NCBI RefSeq assembly: GCF_019464495.1
Contig: NZ_CP080492.1
Location: 1,860,001-1,924,000 of the forward strand
Direction of reading: 5' to 3'
DNA: 64,000 nt
DNA from: Leucobacter luti
Lineage (GTDB): Bacteria > Actinomycetota > Actinomycetes > Actinomycetales > Microbacteriaceae
Shown here: positions 50,704 through 59,137 of the stretch, piece by piece
Layout of the letters: the number at the start of each line of letters is the position of its first letter
Numbering within the stretch: the first letter of the stretch is position 1
Translations under genes and position numbers: made by a program
Notes under the pieces: model-generated
Databases searched by the model: none
Told to the model about the DNA's origin: nothing
The model's input: only the letters and a program-made list of their open reading frames with translations

Positions 50704-50796
50704 GGGTGTTCCTCACTTCAGTGTGATGATCCTCGGTCGGCGGCCGCCGAGGGCGTTCCTTCTCGGCGTCGTGGTGACGTCGATGTCCGTTGCTCG

Positions 50797-50824
50797 ATCG
50801 TAGTGACGTTCAAGCTCTGTGCAA
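50797..50824 (-). promoter_or_regulatory. Promoter candidate for importer copy 2
   Basis: On the minus strand TTGCAC (50824-50819) and TACGAT (50802-50797) are spaced 16 bp, a good housekeeping sigma layout. Three TGACA words (50828, 50843, 50852 on the plus strand) lie just upstream of the -35 and may be part of a control site. Confidence 0.55.
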
Positions 50825-50888
50825 ACCTGACACACAAGAGCGTGACAGATGTGACAGTTAGGCCAGCCAGATCGAAATCTTGCTAGAC

Positions 50889-50905
50889 AACTTGTATAGC
50901 TATAC
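50889..50905. promoter_or_regulatory. TACAAGTT-type box and 12-bp palindrome at aminotransferase 3' end
   Basis: AACTTGTA (50889-50896) is the complement of the TACAAGTT words found upstream of the AsnC gene, and it runs into the perfect palindrome GTATAGCTATAC (50894-50905) centred at the aminotransferase stop codon. The site lies 65 bp upstream of the importer 2 -35 box. Confidence 0.4.
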
Positions 50906-51985
50906 GCGATTTGCTGCTGCGATGACCGCGGCAACGACAGCGTCGTTTTCTTCCGGGTCGCCGATTGATACCCGCACCCCTTCGCCCGCGAAGGTGCGCA
51001 CGGAGATGCCCTGCGCCTCGAACGCCTCACCCATTGCCGCGCTCGCCTCACCGAGAGGCAACCAGACAAAGTTTGCCTGCGACGGCACAACAGGGAGACC
51101 GGTCGCACGCAGCCCAGTAGTCAACCGATCGCGCTCCGTCACCATTTCGTCGATCCGCAGCTGGAGTTCATCCTCGGCGGCAAGCGATGCCACGGCGGCG
51201 TCTTGGGCGAGACGGGACACTGCGAACGGCACGGACACCTTGCGCAGCGCCTCAGCGACCGGGACGGGAGCGATCGCGTACCCCACGCGAAGACCGGCCA
51301 GACCGTACGCCTTCGAGAAGGTGTGCAGCACGGCAACGTTGGAGTAGCGCCGGAAAAAGTCGATGCCGCTGGGCGAATCGGAGTTCCGGTCGAAGTGCAC
51401 GTAGGCCTCGTCGACCACGACGAGCACGTTGCTCGGCACTCGCGCCATGAACGCTTCGAGTTCGGCCTCGCTCACCACCGTGCCGGTCGGATTATTCGGG
51501 TTGCAGACGAAAATCAAGCGTGTGCGGTCCGTGACCGCATCGGCCATCGCCTGCAAGTCGTGGCGCGAGTCAGCGTCGAGCGCCACTTCGACCGGGACTG
51601 CTCCGGCCACGCGCACGAGGATCGGGTAGGCCTCAAAGGAGCGCCACGCGAACATCACTTCGTCACCGGGGGCCGTCATCGCGTGGATCAGCTGCGCTGC
51701 GACTTCGACGGATCCAGCGCCGAGCGCCAAGTTCTCCGTAGCCACATCGAAGCGCTGCGCGAGCGCAGCGGTGAGCTCTTCCGCTGCAATGCTCGGGTAG
51801 CGACTGATCGCGTGAGGCAGCACCTCCGCGAGATGCGCAACGACCGCGGGAAGCGGCGGGTATGGATTCTCATTGGACGAGAGCTTGATGCTGCGGCCAC
51901 TCGGGCCAACCGGGGCAGGTTTGCCCGCGCGGTAGGCCGCGATCTGCTCGAGACCGGGACGAAATGACTGCGTCGTCGTCGACAT
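50900..51985 (-). CDS. HisC-like aminotransferase (histidinol-phosphate/aromatic amino acid type)
   Basis: A 361-residue PLP enzyme of aminotransferase fold type I. IKLSSNENPYPPLPAV opens the protein; LALGAGSVEVAAQLIHA, IFVCNPNNPTGTVVS with the conserved Asn, VVVDEAYVHFD with the Asp and Tyr, and the PLP Lys in HTFSKAYGLAGLRVGY follow; the end has SVRTFAGEGVRVSIGDPEEND. Activity could be on histidinol phosphate or on aromatic amino acids. The context (TrpXYZ-type importers downstream, Lrp/AsnC regulator upstream) favours an aromatic or other free amino acid role. ATG at 51985. Confidence 0.9.
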   Translation of the reverse strand: MSTTTQSFRPGLEQIAAYRAGKPAPVGPSGRSIKLSSNENPYPPLPAVVAHLAEVLPHAISRYPSIAAEELTAALAQRFDVATENLALGAGSVEVAAQLIHAMTAPGDEVMFAWRSFEAYPILVRVAGAVPVEVALDADSRHDLQAMADAVTDRTRLIFVCNPNNPTGTVVSEAELEAFMARVPSNVLVVVDEAYVHFDRNSDSPSGIDFFRRYSNVAVLHTFSKAYGLAGLRVGYAIAPVPVAEALRKVSVPFAVSRLAQDAAVASLAAEDELQLRIDEMVTERDRLTTGLRATGLPVVPSQANFVWLPLGEASAAMGEAFEAQGISVRTFAGEGVRVSIGDPEENDAVVAAVIAAANRV

Positions 51986-52086
51986 GCACGCTCCTCTAAG
52001 TTGCTGGGGCTTCCCGCCGCGCAATCCGCGGCCACCCATTCTGACTCGGGCAACTCTAGGGACCGTCAGACACTCACGTCAAACGG

Positions 52087-52150
52087 TACAAGTTTCTCTC
52101 GACAATGTGCTCAGTTCGTATAGCCTTGTCACGAAATACGGATACAAGTT
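52087..52150. promoter_or_regulatory. Divergent control region with two TACAAGTT boxes
   Basis: Between the aminotransferase (start 51985, minus) and the AsnC gene (start 52169, plus), TACAAGTT occurs at 52087-52094 and at 52143-52150. They flank TATAGC (52120) and related -10-like sequence. Paired direct boxes in a divergent Lrp-gene promoter fit Lrp/AsnC autoregulation; the box recurs at 50889 as complement. Confidence 0.5.
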
Positions 52151-52168
52151 GCAAGCACAAGGGGGACC

Positions 52169-52666
52169 ATGAGCATCGATCAGCTCGACGTTCGGCTCAT
52201 CACGCTCATCAGCGAAGAAGCCGGGATCTCCGTGGTGGAGTGCGCGCGACGTCTCGGCGTGGCACGCGCCACCGCACAAGGCAGGCTCGACCGCCTGCGC
52301 CGCACCGGAGTCATCGCCTCGGAAGCCCCCAGCATTGATCCGGCTGCCCTGGGCTATCCCCTGCGCACCTTCTGCACGATCCAGATCCAGCAGTCCGTGG
52401 GACACCAGCGCGTCGCCGAGGGGCTCGCGAAGATTCCTGAACTCCTCGAACTGCACACCATTACGGGCGACTACGACATGATGGCGACGATCGTCTCCCG
52501 CTCCACCCACGATTTGCAACGGGTGCTCGATCAGATGTCAAACACTGAAGGCGTAGCGCGTGCGTCGACCAGGCTGGCGCTCGAGAGCCACTTCAAGAAC
52601 CGCACGCTCCCGCTCGTGCGCAGCACTGTCCCTGAAGAGGGCAGCCGTCGGGCCGACGCCTCGTAG
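52169..52666 (+). CDS. Lrp/AsnC family transcriptional regulator
   Basis: A 165-residue regulator. The N-terminal helix-turn-helix is at residues 4-50 (QLDVRLITLISEEAGISVVECARRLGVARATAQGRLDRLRRTGVI), and the RAM ligand-binding domain follows (VGHQRVAEGLAKIPELLELHTITGDYDMMATIVSRSTHDLQRVL). Lrp-type proteins usually sense amino acids. Its position, divergent from the aminotransferase and next to two amino-acid-type ABC importers, suggests it controls them. The start ATG follows AAGGGGGACC. Confidence 0.92.
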   Translation: MSIDQLDVRLITLISEEAGISVVECARRLGVARATAQGRLDRLRRTGVIASEAPSIDPAALGYPLRTFCTIQIQQSVGHQRVAEGLAKIPELLELHTITGDYDMMATIVSRSTHDLQRVLDQMSNTEGVARASTRLALESHFKNRTLPLVRSTVPEEGSRRADAS

Positions 52667-52770
52667 CGCACACACTGCCACGCGCCCACGGGAGAGTGCT
52701 GCGAGTGCAGCCGCCGCTCGGCGATGCCGCCGCTCGGGAATTCCGCCGCTCGATTGTCCAGCCTGGGGGG

Positions 52771-53349
52771 TTAGGCTGCCTGGCCGTACTCGCCCGTTGC
52801 AACGATGACGGCGCGCGCCACAACAGCCTCGCGCATCATGAACCCCAGAACGGCCGGGGTCGCGTTCGGATCGACGTCGATGTGTGGCACATTGAGCGCG
52901 TGCACCACAAACCAGTAGTGGTGCACCCCGGAGCCCTCGGGCGGAGCCGCGCCGGTGAACGCGGGCTCGCGCTTCTCGTTCGGCATCGTTACCGCACCTG
53001 GTGGCAGGAGTTCACTCCCCGGTGTACCGCTCGGCGCACCAGCGCCAGCGGCGAGTTCAGTGACGGACGCCGGAATATTGGCGACCGCCCAGTGCCAGAA
53101 GCCCGACCCCGTGGGAGCATCGGGATCGAAGCAGGTGACCACAAAACTCTGTGTTTCCGCGGGAAAGCCCGACCAGCTCAACTGCGGCGAGCGATTCGCG
53201 CCGCCAGCGTGCTCAGCGTAAAGCTCTGCCGGCAGCGGCTCACCATCCTGAATATCTGCGCTGGTCAACGTAAACCCCGCCACCTGTGGCATCCCCGCGT
53301 ACGGGTTGATCGCACCGCGACCCTGCTGTGATTGCTGTGTCTGCGTCAT
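52771..53349 (-). CDS. YbhB/YbcL family Raf kinase inhibitor-like protein (PEBP fold)
   Basis: A 192-residue phosphatidylethanolamine-binding-protein-like protein. The anion pocket motifs are FVVTCFDPDAPTGSGFWHWAVANIPA and EGSGVHHYWFVVHALN, in the right order. N-terminal NPYAGMPQVAGFTLTSADI and NRSPQLSWSGFP match the bacterial YbhB branch. The cellular role in bacteria is not clear. GTG at 53352 and ATG at 53349 are next to each other; the ATG is used. It is divergent from the GntR regulator. Confidence 0.9.
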   Translation of the reverse strand: MTQTQQSQQGRGAINPYAGMPQVAGFTLTSADIQDGEPLPAELYAEHAGGANRSPQLSWSGFPAETQSFVVTCFDPDAPTGSGFWHWAVANIPASVTELAAGAGAPSGTPGSELLPPGAVTMPNEKREPAFTGAAPPEGSGVHHYWFVVHALNVPHIDVDPNATPAVLGFMMREAVVARAVIVATGEYGQAA

Positions 53350-53512
53350 CACTCATCCCAACTCTGTGTGGCGCCGCACGGAGTTTCTCGTGGGCGCGCG
53401 CATGCCCTGTCCCGCCCCAGCATACGTCTCCGCTCCACGGGCGGCCAGAGAGTGGAGGCTATACTGGGGAGGCAACAGCGGCGTACCTACGCCAACAGAA
53501 TTCGGAGTAAAC

Positions 53513-54292
53513 ATGGCAGTGACGACAGGTTCCGACCGCGCTCGCGCGACCCTTGCATTCCTCCGCCGCAAGATCACCACCGGCGAGTGGCCGGTGGGTA
53601 GCCGGATCCCCATCGAGCCGGAGCTCGCGGAACAGACCGGCGTGGGGCGCTCAACCGTCCGCGAGGCTGTGCGCTCACTCGCGAGCATTGGCATGATTGA
53701 AACGCTGCCCGGACGTGGCACGTTCGTGCGCTCGGCTGCGCCGACGAGCTCGCTGCTCAACGAGTTCCTCACCGACTTCACGCTTGAAGAGATCCTGAGT
53801 TACCGCCGCGCCCTCGAAATCGAGGCCGCGCAGCAGGCAGCACTGCACCGCTCAGAGGAAGACATCCTCGCGCTCGAACTCGCTGCCACTGAAGAAGTCG
53901 GCTGCACACGCTGCCCCGTGCTCGGCTTTGCCGATGGCGGCGACTCAGCATTCGACAGCAAGTTCCATCGCCTCATTTTCGACGCAGCGAAAAACCGCCT
54001 GCTTGCCGCCCTGTACTCGGGTATCAATGAGCGGCTGCGCACTCCGGAACACCGCGGACGCCTCGCCAACGTTGCCACGGGCGCTGAGATGGAGCGGGAC
54101 CACGCGCGCGTGCTCGACGCGATTCGCCGCCGCGACTTCATCGATGCCGTCCACGCGATGGTGGAGCACGTGGACCACGACGTAGTAATTGTGAACGACC
54201 AGTACGAGGTCGTGCCACCGCTCACGCGCACCCCGGAGCAGCAACAGCGCATCGACGTCGCCCGCGAGGCACAGGAGAAGGCGCAGCTCTAG
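53513..54292 (+). CDS. FadR/GntR family transcriptional regulator (FCD domain)
   Basis: A 259-residue regulator. The winged helix-turn-helix at 5-75 has GSRIPIEPELAEQTGVGRSTVREAVRSLASIGMIETLPGRGTFV, the GntR hallmark. The C-terminal FCD-like helical ligand domain has FDSKFHRLIFDAAKNRLLAALYSGI and MERDHARVLDAIRRRDFIDAVHAMVEHVDHD, with His residues likely binding a metal. A CTRC sequence near 128 is unusual. GGAGTAAAC precedes the ATG at 53513; longer upstream in-frame starts lack a site. The target and ligand are unknown. Confidence 0.9.
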   Translation: MAVTTGSDRARATLAFLRRKITTGEWPVGSRIPIEPELAEQTGVGRSTVREAVRSLASIGMIETLPGRGTFVRSAAPTSSLLNEFLTDFTLEEILSYRRALEIEAAQQAALHRSEEDILALELAATEEVGCTRCPVLGFADGGDSAFDSKFHRLIFDAAKNRLLAALYSGINERLRTPEHRGRLANVATGAEMERDHARVLDAIRRRDFIDAVHAMVEHVDHDVVIVNDQYEVVPPLTRTPEQQQRIDVAREAQEKAQL

Positions 54293-54379
54293 GCACCGAG
54301 GCACTGCCGCTGGCGAGTGTTCGGGCGCGGCGCTCTCGTGCACTCCCGCCCCAACTGAGCTCGGTTTGGGCCTGCTGCG

Positions 54380-55198
54380 CTACGCGCGGTCGAGATAGCC
54401 TCTGAGCGCTTCCCGGACGAGCATCGCGCCGGCACGCCCGCCGTAGTTGGCAGCGAATCGCTCATCAGCGACATACATCTCAGCAAGCCCTCGCACGTAC
54501 CCAGCGAGGTCGCCGTCGGGTGAGCTCGCTGGTGTCCCAGGCACACTCCGCAACCACTCGATGTGTCGGCGGGCGAGTTCCTGTGCCGCAGCGCTCTCAG
54601 GAGCGACGCTGCGCGAGGCGGCCGCGGCCCAGTCTGAGTTGAGCTGTTGCACACGCGCCATCCAGTCGTGCTTTTCGGTGTCGGCGAGGCTGCTCCACCA
54701 GCGGTCGCTCTTCGCCGCGGCGTTCTCGCCCCAGCGATCCACCACCTCGTCGCGATACTGCGCGTGGTCGAATCCTTCAAATATGTTCTCGGACATCAAG
54801 TCCTCCTGCGTTCCGTGGTGTTGCGGCCTCGCACTCTCCCGCCGCAGCGCGGCGATTGTGCGCTCAACCGCGCCGATCTGGGCTGCGATGCGTTCCGTTT
54901 CCTTGTGCAACAGCTCAAGGTGGGCGCTCAGGATCCGGGCCTCAGCGGCTGCCGGGTGATCTCCCGTTGTGGCCTGTGCATCCTGCGCTCTGAGCACCTC
55001 TCCGATCGTGTCAAGACCGAGGCCGAGCGTTCGCAGCAGCAGCACTCGCTGCAACCGCACGACCGCGCGGTCGTCGTAGTAGCGGTAGCCGTTGCTCCCA
55101 ATCCGGCTGGGCTGCACAAGCCCGACTCGGTCGTAGTGACGCAGGGTACGCGAGGTCGTGCCAGCAGCGCGCGCCACCTCCTGAATCGAACGCTCCAT
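54380..55198 (-). CDS. MerR family regulator with TipAS-like antibiotic-recognition domain
   Basis: A 272-residue regulator. The N-terminal MerR helix-turn-helix is SIQEVARAAGTTSRTLRHYDRVGLVQPSRIGSNGYRYY followed by a dimer coiled coil (about 75-125, HLELLHKETERIAAQIGAVERTIAAL). The rest is a TipAS-type domain (FEGFDHAQYRDEVVDRWGENAAAKSDRWW and EWLRSVPG, YVADERFAANYGG). TipA proteins bind thiopeptides covalently, via a Cys that is not evident here, so the ligand may differ. A MerR-type promoter with 19-bp spacer lies in front, so it probably activates its own gene. Confidence 0.92.
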   Translation of the reverse strand: MERSIQEVARAAGTTSRTLRHYDRVGLVQPSRIGSNGYRYYDDRAVVRLQRVLLLRTLGLGLDTIGEVLRAQDAQATTGDHPAAAEARILSAHLELLHKETERIAAQIGAVERTIAALRRESARPQHHGTQEDLMSENIFEGFDHAQYRDEVVDRWGENAAAKSDRWWSSLADTEKHDWMARVQQLNSDWAAAASRSVAPESAAAQELARRHIEWLRSVPGTPASSPDGDLAGYVRGLAEMYVADERFAANYGGRAGAMLVREALRGYLDRA

Positions 55199-55256
55199 GT
55201 CTCTCTCGGTCTCTCTCCCAGTGAATCCGCGGCGCCAGGGTGGCGTCGCAACACAC

Positions 55257-55287
55257 ACGATACGAGTTGACGTTACGTCAATGTCAA
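55257..55287 (-). promoter_or_regulatory. MerR-type autoregulated promoter
   Basis: On the minus strand TTGACA (55287-55282) and TATCGT (55262-55257) are 19 bp apart, the long spacer used by MerR activators. The spacer holds a 15-bp palindrome TTGACGTAACGTCAA (55281-55267). The MerR/TipA-type gene starts 59 bp downstream. Confidence 0.8.
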
Positions 55288-55334
55288 CCCGCGAGTGAGG
55301 GGTCAGCCAGGATCACCCGCGTACCATTACAAGC

Positions 55335-56273
55335 GTGACCCCCAAGATCCTGCTGTATTACGTCTTCGCTCCGGTTGCTGACCCCGAGGCCGTGCGTCTC
55401 TGGCAGCACGAGCTCTGCGAATCACTCGGGCTGCGCGGACGCATCATCATCTCGAAGCACGGGATCAATGGCACTGTGGGCGGTGAGCTCGATGCGTGCA
55501 AGCAGTATGCGCGGCGCACACGGGAGTACGCACCCTTCGCCGGCCTCGAAGTGAAGTGGAGCGACGGAACCGGATTCGAAGAGACTGCGCCCGCACTGCT
55601 GCACGGAGTCGACCGGAGTGCACCGTGGCGCACGATCGCCGACTTCCCGAAGCTCAGCGTCAAAGTACGCGATGAGCTGGTCGCCTTTGGGATCCCCGAA
55701 GAAACCGTGGTGGACGCTGCGGGCGTCGTGGGCGGCGGCGTCCACCTCTCCCCTGCCGCAGTCAACGAACTCGTCGCTGAACGTGGTGACGACGTCGTTT
55801 TCTTCGACGGACGCAATGCGTGGGAGGCCGAAATTGGCCGATTCAAGGGCGCTGTGGTGCCAGACACTCGCACCACACACGACTTCATCACGCAGATCGA
55901 GAGCGGCGCATTCGACGCGATCAAGGATCGCCCCGTTGTCACGTACTGCACCGGAGGAATCCGCTGCGAGATCCTCTCTGCGGCCATGACCGAGCGCGGC
56001 TTCAGTGAGGTCTACCAGATAGATGGCGGCATCGTCCGCTACGGCGAGGCCTTCGGCAACGACGGGCTGTGGGAGGGGTCGCTCGCCGTATTCGACGGCC
56101 GCGAAGCGCTGGACTTCGCTCCCGGGGCGGCTCGGATCGGTCGCTGCGTCGAGTGCGGCACGGCAACGAACCAGCTCGCGAACTGCGCCGATCCAGCCTG
56201 CCGGGTTCGCTTCGTGTCCTGCGGCTCGCACGCTGATGCGCGGTGCGAGGAGCACCTGGTCGCTACGGCCTGA
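55335..56273 (+). CDS. trhO: tRNA uridine(34) hydroxylase, rhodanese-domain protein
   Basis: A 312-residue protein of the YceA/TrhO family, which hydroxylates uridine 34 in some tRNAs. The N-terminal acylphosphatase-like part starts [46 protein letters not shown], as in this family. The rhodanese-like domain carries [18 protein letters not shown] and the active-site loop [12 protein letters not shown]. The C-terminus has six Cys ([21 protein letters not shown]) resembling a zinc-binding tail of the actinobacterial branch. Start is GTG at 55335. It is divergent from the TipA-like regulator. Confidence 0.92.
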   Translation: MTPKILLYYVFAPVADPEAVRLWQHELCESLGLRGRIIISKHGINGTVGGELDACKQYARRTREYAPFAGLEVKWSDGTGFEETAPALLHGVDRSAPWRTIADFPKLSVKVRDELVAFGIPEETVVDAAGVVGGGVHLSPAAVNELVAERGDDVVFFDGRNAWEAEIGRFKGAVVPDTRTTHDFITQIESGAFDAIKDRPVVTYCTGGIRCEILSAAMTERGFSEVYQIDGGIVRYGEAFGNDGLWEGSLAVFDGREALDFAPGAARIGRCVECGTATNQLANCADPACRVRFVSCGSHADARCEEHLVATA

Positions 56274-56279
56274 GACTGA

Positions 56280-57052
56280 TCAGGATCCGGCGCTCGCGCT
56301 TGCGGCGGGCCCGGGTGCGGGGCCTGTGTGAGGTGCGGGGCCTGTGGTGGCTTCCGACCCGAGCGCGCTTTCCTGGCCCGCGCGTTCTCCCGCGAGCATC
56401 CGAGTGATCGCAGCGTCGCACGCCGCGTGAGCGTCCGCCTCGGAGAAGTGCCCGGCGGCGCACAGCGTGCCGAGGCCGTGCACGAGGCCCCAGAGTGCGC
56501 GCACCTCGGCTTCGTCACCGAAGCCGGCTCGCCCCGCAGTCTCGCCGAGCACCCGCTCGGGCGCTCAATGAGCGGGGCCATCGTCTTCGTGGGCTGTGTG
56601 GGGATGCAGACGAGCGGGTCGTAGATCACGTTGAACGCGTGCGAGTGGGCGACCGCAAAGCGAATATAGGCCGCGGCGCCAGCCCGGAGCCGCGCAGCCG
56701 CGTCCATCGTTCCCGCCGCGCCCGCCGCGCCCGCCGTTCCCGCCGCGCCCGCGGTTCCCGTCGCGCCCATCGTTCCCGCCGCGCCCGCCGCGCCCGCCGC
56801 GGGCTCATCCGCATTGATCGCCGCTTCGACCTCTCGGTTGAGCCCGGCCATACTGCGCTCGGCCAGCACCGTGAGCAGCCCACGCCGGTCACGGAAGTGG
56901 TGGTAGGGCGCATTGTGGCTCACGTCTGCCGCGCGCGCCACCTCGCGCAGACTGATCTCCGCGGCGGGCATCCGCTCAAGCAGCTGGAAGGCAGCCTCCT
57001 CCAGCGCGTCTGCCAGGCGGCCGTGGTGATACGAATCGCGGGAACTTGACAT
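56280..57052 (-). pseudogene. TetR/AcrR family regulator, frameshifted, with Ala/Gly repeat insertion
   Basis: A TetR repressor: SSSRDSYHHGRLADALEEAAF opens it and the helix-turn-helix is ISLREVARAADVSHNAPYHHFRDRRGLL. A Gly/Ala/Thr stretch (about residues 87-120) follows, encoded by G/C repeats. The C-terminal domain (RVLGETAGRAGFGDEAEVRALWGLVHGLGTL) lies in a shifted frame; one base is missing in the GGG at 56559-56561. It probably is a functional repressor in the organism if the base loss is an error. It is divergent from the NAD(P)H oxidoreductase gene, and a 13-bp inverted repeat between them is its likely operator. Confidence 0.85.
56706..56799. repeat. 31-bp direct repeats in TetR gene
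   Basis: A 31-bp G/C-rich unit (56706-56736) is repeated at 56769-56799, starting ATCGTTCCCGCCGCGCCCGC, and 9-bp GCCGCGCCC-type words fill the gap. The spacing of 63 bp is a whole number of codons, so in-frame expansion of an Ala/Gly/Thr linker is likely. Confidence 0.8.
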
Positions 57053-57066
57053 GAGCAACATTGTCC

Positions 57067-57110
57067 CCTATCTTGACACCGACCACATTAGTTGACAGTG
57101 TCAAGATAGG
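57067..57110. promoter_or_regulatory. Operator: 13-bp inverted repeat between TetR and oxidoreductase genes
   Basis: CCTATCTTGACAC (57067-57079) and its exact complement (57098-57110) are separated by 18 bp within the 64-bp divergent gap. The repeat includes TTGACA words usable as -35 boxes in both directions. It is the obvious binding site of the TetR product. Confidence 0.8.
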
Positions 57111-57116
57111 ATCCCC

Positions 57117-57989
57117 GTGCCGAACGCACTCGTGATTGACGGCCACCCGAACCCTGATTCCCTCTCGGCTGCGCTCGCCCAGAGCTACGCCTCGGCGCAC
57201 GGCGACGCTGTCGTGCTCGCACTCAGGGATCTCGATTTCGACCCCCATATGCGCTTCGGATATCGGCGTCGGATCCCTATCGAGCCGGATCTCCAGGCCG
57301 CGCGAGACGCGCTGCACGAGGCTCGCCGCATCGTTATCGTGGCGCCAATGTGGTGGGGCGGCGTGCCCGCACTCCTGAAGGGATTCTTCGACCGCGCGCT
57401 CTTGCCCGGCGACGAGTATCGCATGTCAAAGCTCGGTATGCCGATTGGGTTGCTCGCCGGGCGCAGCGGCAGATTCTTCATGCTCGCCGACACCCCGGCG
57501 ATCGCGCTGCCCTTCACCGGGAACTCAGCCGCGGGCCAGGTTGCCAGGCACACCATGCGCTTTGTGGGACTGCGCCCCTTCCGCGTGCACCGGTTTCTCG
57601 GCGTGGGCGCAGCGAGCGAAGCGCGCATCGCACGATGGTTCGAGCGCGCTGCCGCTCTCGGCGCTGCTGATGGGGCGCGGGATGGTGCTGGCGCTAGCCG
57701 CGTCTCTGGCGCCGGGTCTGGAGTAGGCCACGTCTCTGGCGCCGGATCTGGCCCTGGCTCTGGCCCTGGCGCAGGCGCTTCCGGTTCGGGCGCTCTCGAT
57801 TCGAGCTCGGGCACCCTTGCTCCAAGCTCCGGCGCTCGTGCTCCACGATCCGGCGCTCTCACTTCGAGTCTGAGCACTCTCGATCCGAGCTCAGGCACAG
57901 ACGCTCTTCCCGTGTCAGGAGGCGGTGCACGCACGTCGGAGTCACGCCCTGAGCGATCAGCCGACTCCACACTCAGCGAGGTCGTTTAG
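57117..57989 (+). CDS. NAD(P)H-dependent flavin oxidoreductase (MdaB/NQO-like) with low-complexity tail
   Basis: A 290-residue protein; the first 190 residues form a flavodoxin-like quinone reductase: NALVIDGHPNPDSLSAALAQSY, IVIVAPMWWGGVPALLKGFFDRALLPGDEY and FFMLADTPAIALPF. Such enzymes reduce quinones or azo compounds with NAD(P)H. The last 100 residues are Ser/Gly/Ala/Thr repeats (SGAGSG and SSGTLAPSSGARAPRSG), not part of the family and probably disordered. GTG start at 57117. The TetR-controlled operator overlaps the promoter; the pair looks like a stress-inducible detoxification switch. Confidence 0.88.
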   Translation: MPNALVIDGHPNPDSLSAALAQSYASAHGDAVVLALRDLDFDPHMRFGYRRRIPIEPDLQAARDALHEARRIVIVAPMWWGGVPALLKGFFDRALLPGDEYRMSKLGMPIGLLAGRSGRFFMLADTPAIALPFTGNSAAGQVARHTMRFVGLRPFRVHRFLGVGAASEARIARWFERAAALGAADGARDGAGASRVSGAGSGVGHVSGAGSGPGSGPGAGASGSGALDSSSGTLAPSSGARAPRSGALTSSLSTLDPSSGTDALPVSGGGARTSESRPERSADSTLSEVV

Positions 57990-57999
57990 TCTGCAGAGA

Positions 58000-59051
58000 A
58001 TGAACGCACAGCCCGAGCCGCTTGAGGAGGTGCCAGCCTATCGCTGGCTCCCGCCGGAGCCCTATCCGCCTGAGGTGGAAGGGGCTCTGGGCGCTGCCGA
58101 GCCCGCGGGCCCTGCCGGTCCCGTTTCGTTGCCGGGGCCGCAGCAAGCGCAGTACCGGGTGGCCGAGAGCGCTGCGGCGCACTCGATGCTCGACCGCGCC
58201 GTCGATCGCGTGCTCTCGATCCAGCGCCCGCTCGTGCTCGCTCACCTGCGCCGTGTCGGGTCGAAGAACCCAGGGATGACGCCAGCGCTGCTCACGCGCG
58301 CACTCGAACGGCGCTACGTTGGCGCGGTCACTGCTGGTGGCGGCGGCGTAGGCGCGGCGGCGGCAATTCCGGGCGTTGGCACGATCGCGGCGCTCGGCAT
58401 CGCCAGCGCGGAGACTGTCGGGTTCCTCGGGCGACGGCGCTCTACGCGCACTCTCTCGCCGAGTTGCACGGGATCACACTGCGGGATCCGGATCGGGCGC
58501 GCATCCTTGTGCTGACGCTGTTGCTCGGTGACGAGGGGCTCGGCCTCCTGCGTCAAATCACCCAGCAGGCGACGGGCGGCACTTCGCGCACCTCGTTCTG
58601 GGGTGATCTCGTTTCGACGTCCCTGCCGAAGCAGCTCGTTGGCCCGCTCGCCGGGCAACTCAAAGACATGTTCATCCGGCGAGCCGCGCGCGCTGGCGGC
58701 GCGTCTGTGGTGAGCAAGGTCATGCCCTACGGAATCGGCGCGGTGCTGGGTGGCTCGGGCAACTACGTCATGGCGCGCAGGGTGGTGGCCCGCTCCCGCA
58801 CCGCATTCGGCCCGGCTCCGCACACGTTCCCGCACGAACTCGCCGAGCTGCGGGCTCAAACGGCCGCGCGAGCAACGCTGAAGGACCGCGCCGTGCAGCG
58901 CCGCGCCCAGCGCGCCGTCCGCCGCGCGACCCCGCACTTCGAACTCGTCGAAGATGGGGCGCCGGTGCCCGAATTCGAGACCGAGTTCAAGGCCGAGGCC
59001 GAGTTCAAGGCCGAGGCCGAGTTCAAGGCCGAGGCCGAGCGGGAAAACTAA
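58000..59051 (+). pseudogene. EcsC-like/hypothetical protein, frameshifted, with EAEFK repeats
   Basis: If repaired, a protein of about 350 residues. An N-terminal Pro-rich part is followed by MLDRAVDRVLSIQRPLVLAHLRRV, glycine-zipper GGGGVGAAAAIPGVGTIAALGIASAETV and, after the frame change, ALYAHSLAELHGITLRDPDRARILVLTLLLG. The order and Gly-rich stretch recall EcsC-type membrane-associated proteins, but this is tentative. One base is missing in GGG at 58429-58431. The C-terminus has three exact 18-bp repeats coding EFKAEA. It lies 10 bp past the oxidoreductase stop. Confidence 0.65.
58983..59036 (+). repeat. Three 18-bp tandem repeats at the EcsC-like 3' end
   Basis: GAGTTCAAGGCCGAGGCC occurs three times in a row (58983, 59001, 59019), exactly 18 bp apart, adding EFKAEA units. 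In-frame copy change is likely. Confidence 0.9.
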
Positions 59052-59137
59052 GCGCTCCGCGCCTCCGCTGCGCCGCGGGGCACCCCGGCCGCCCGGTGAT
59101 CCGGTGACCCGGCCGCTCGGTGGTCCGGTGGTCCGGT

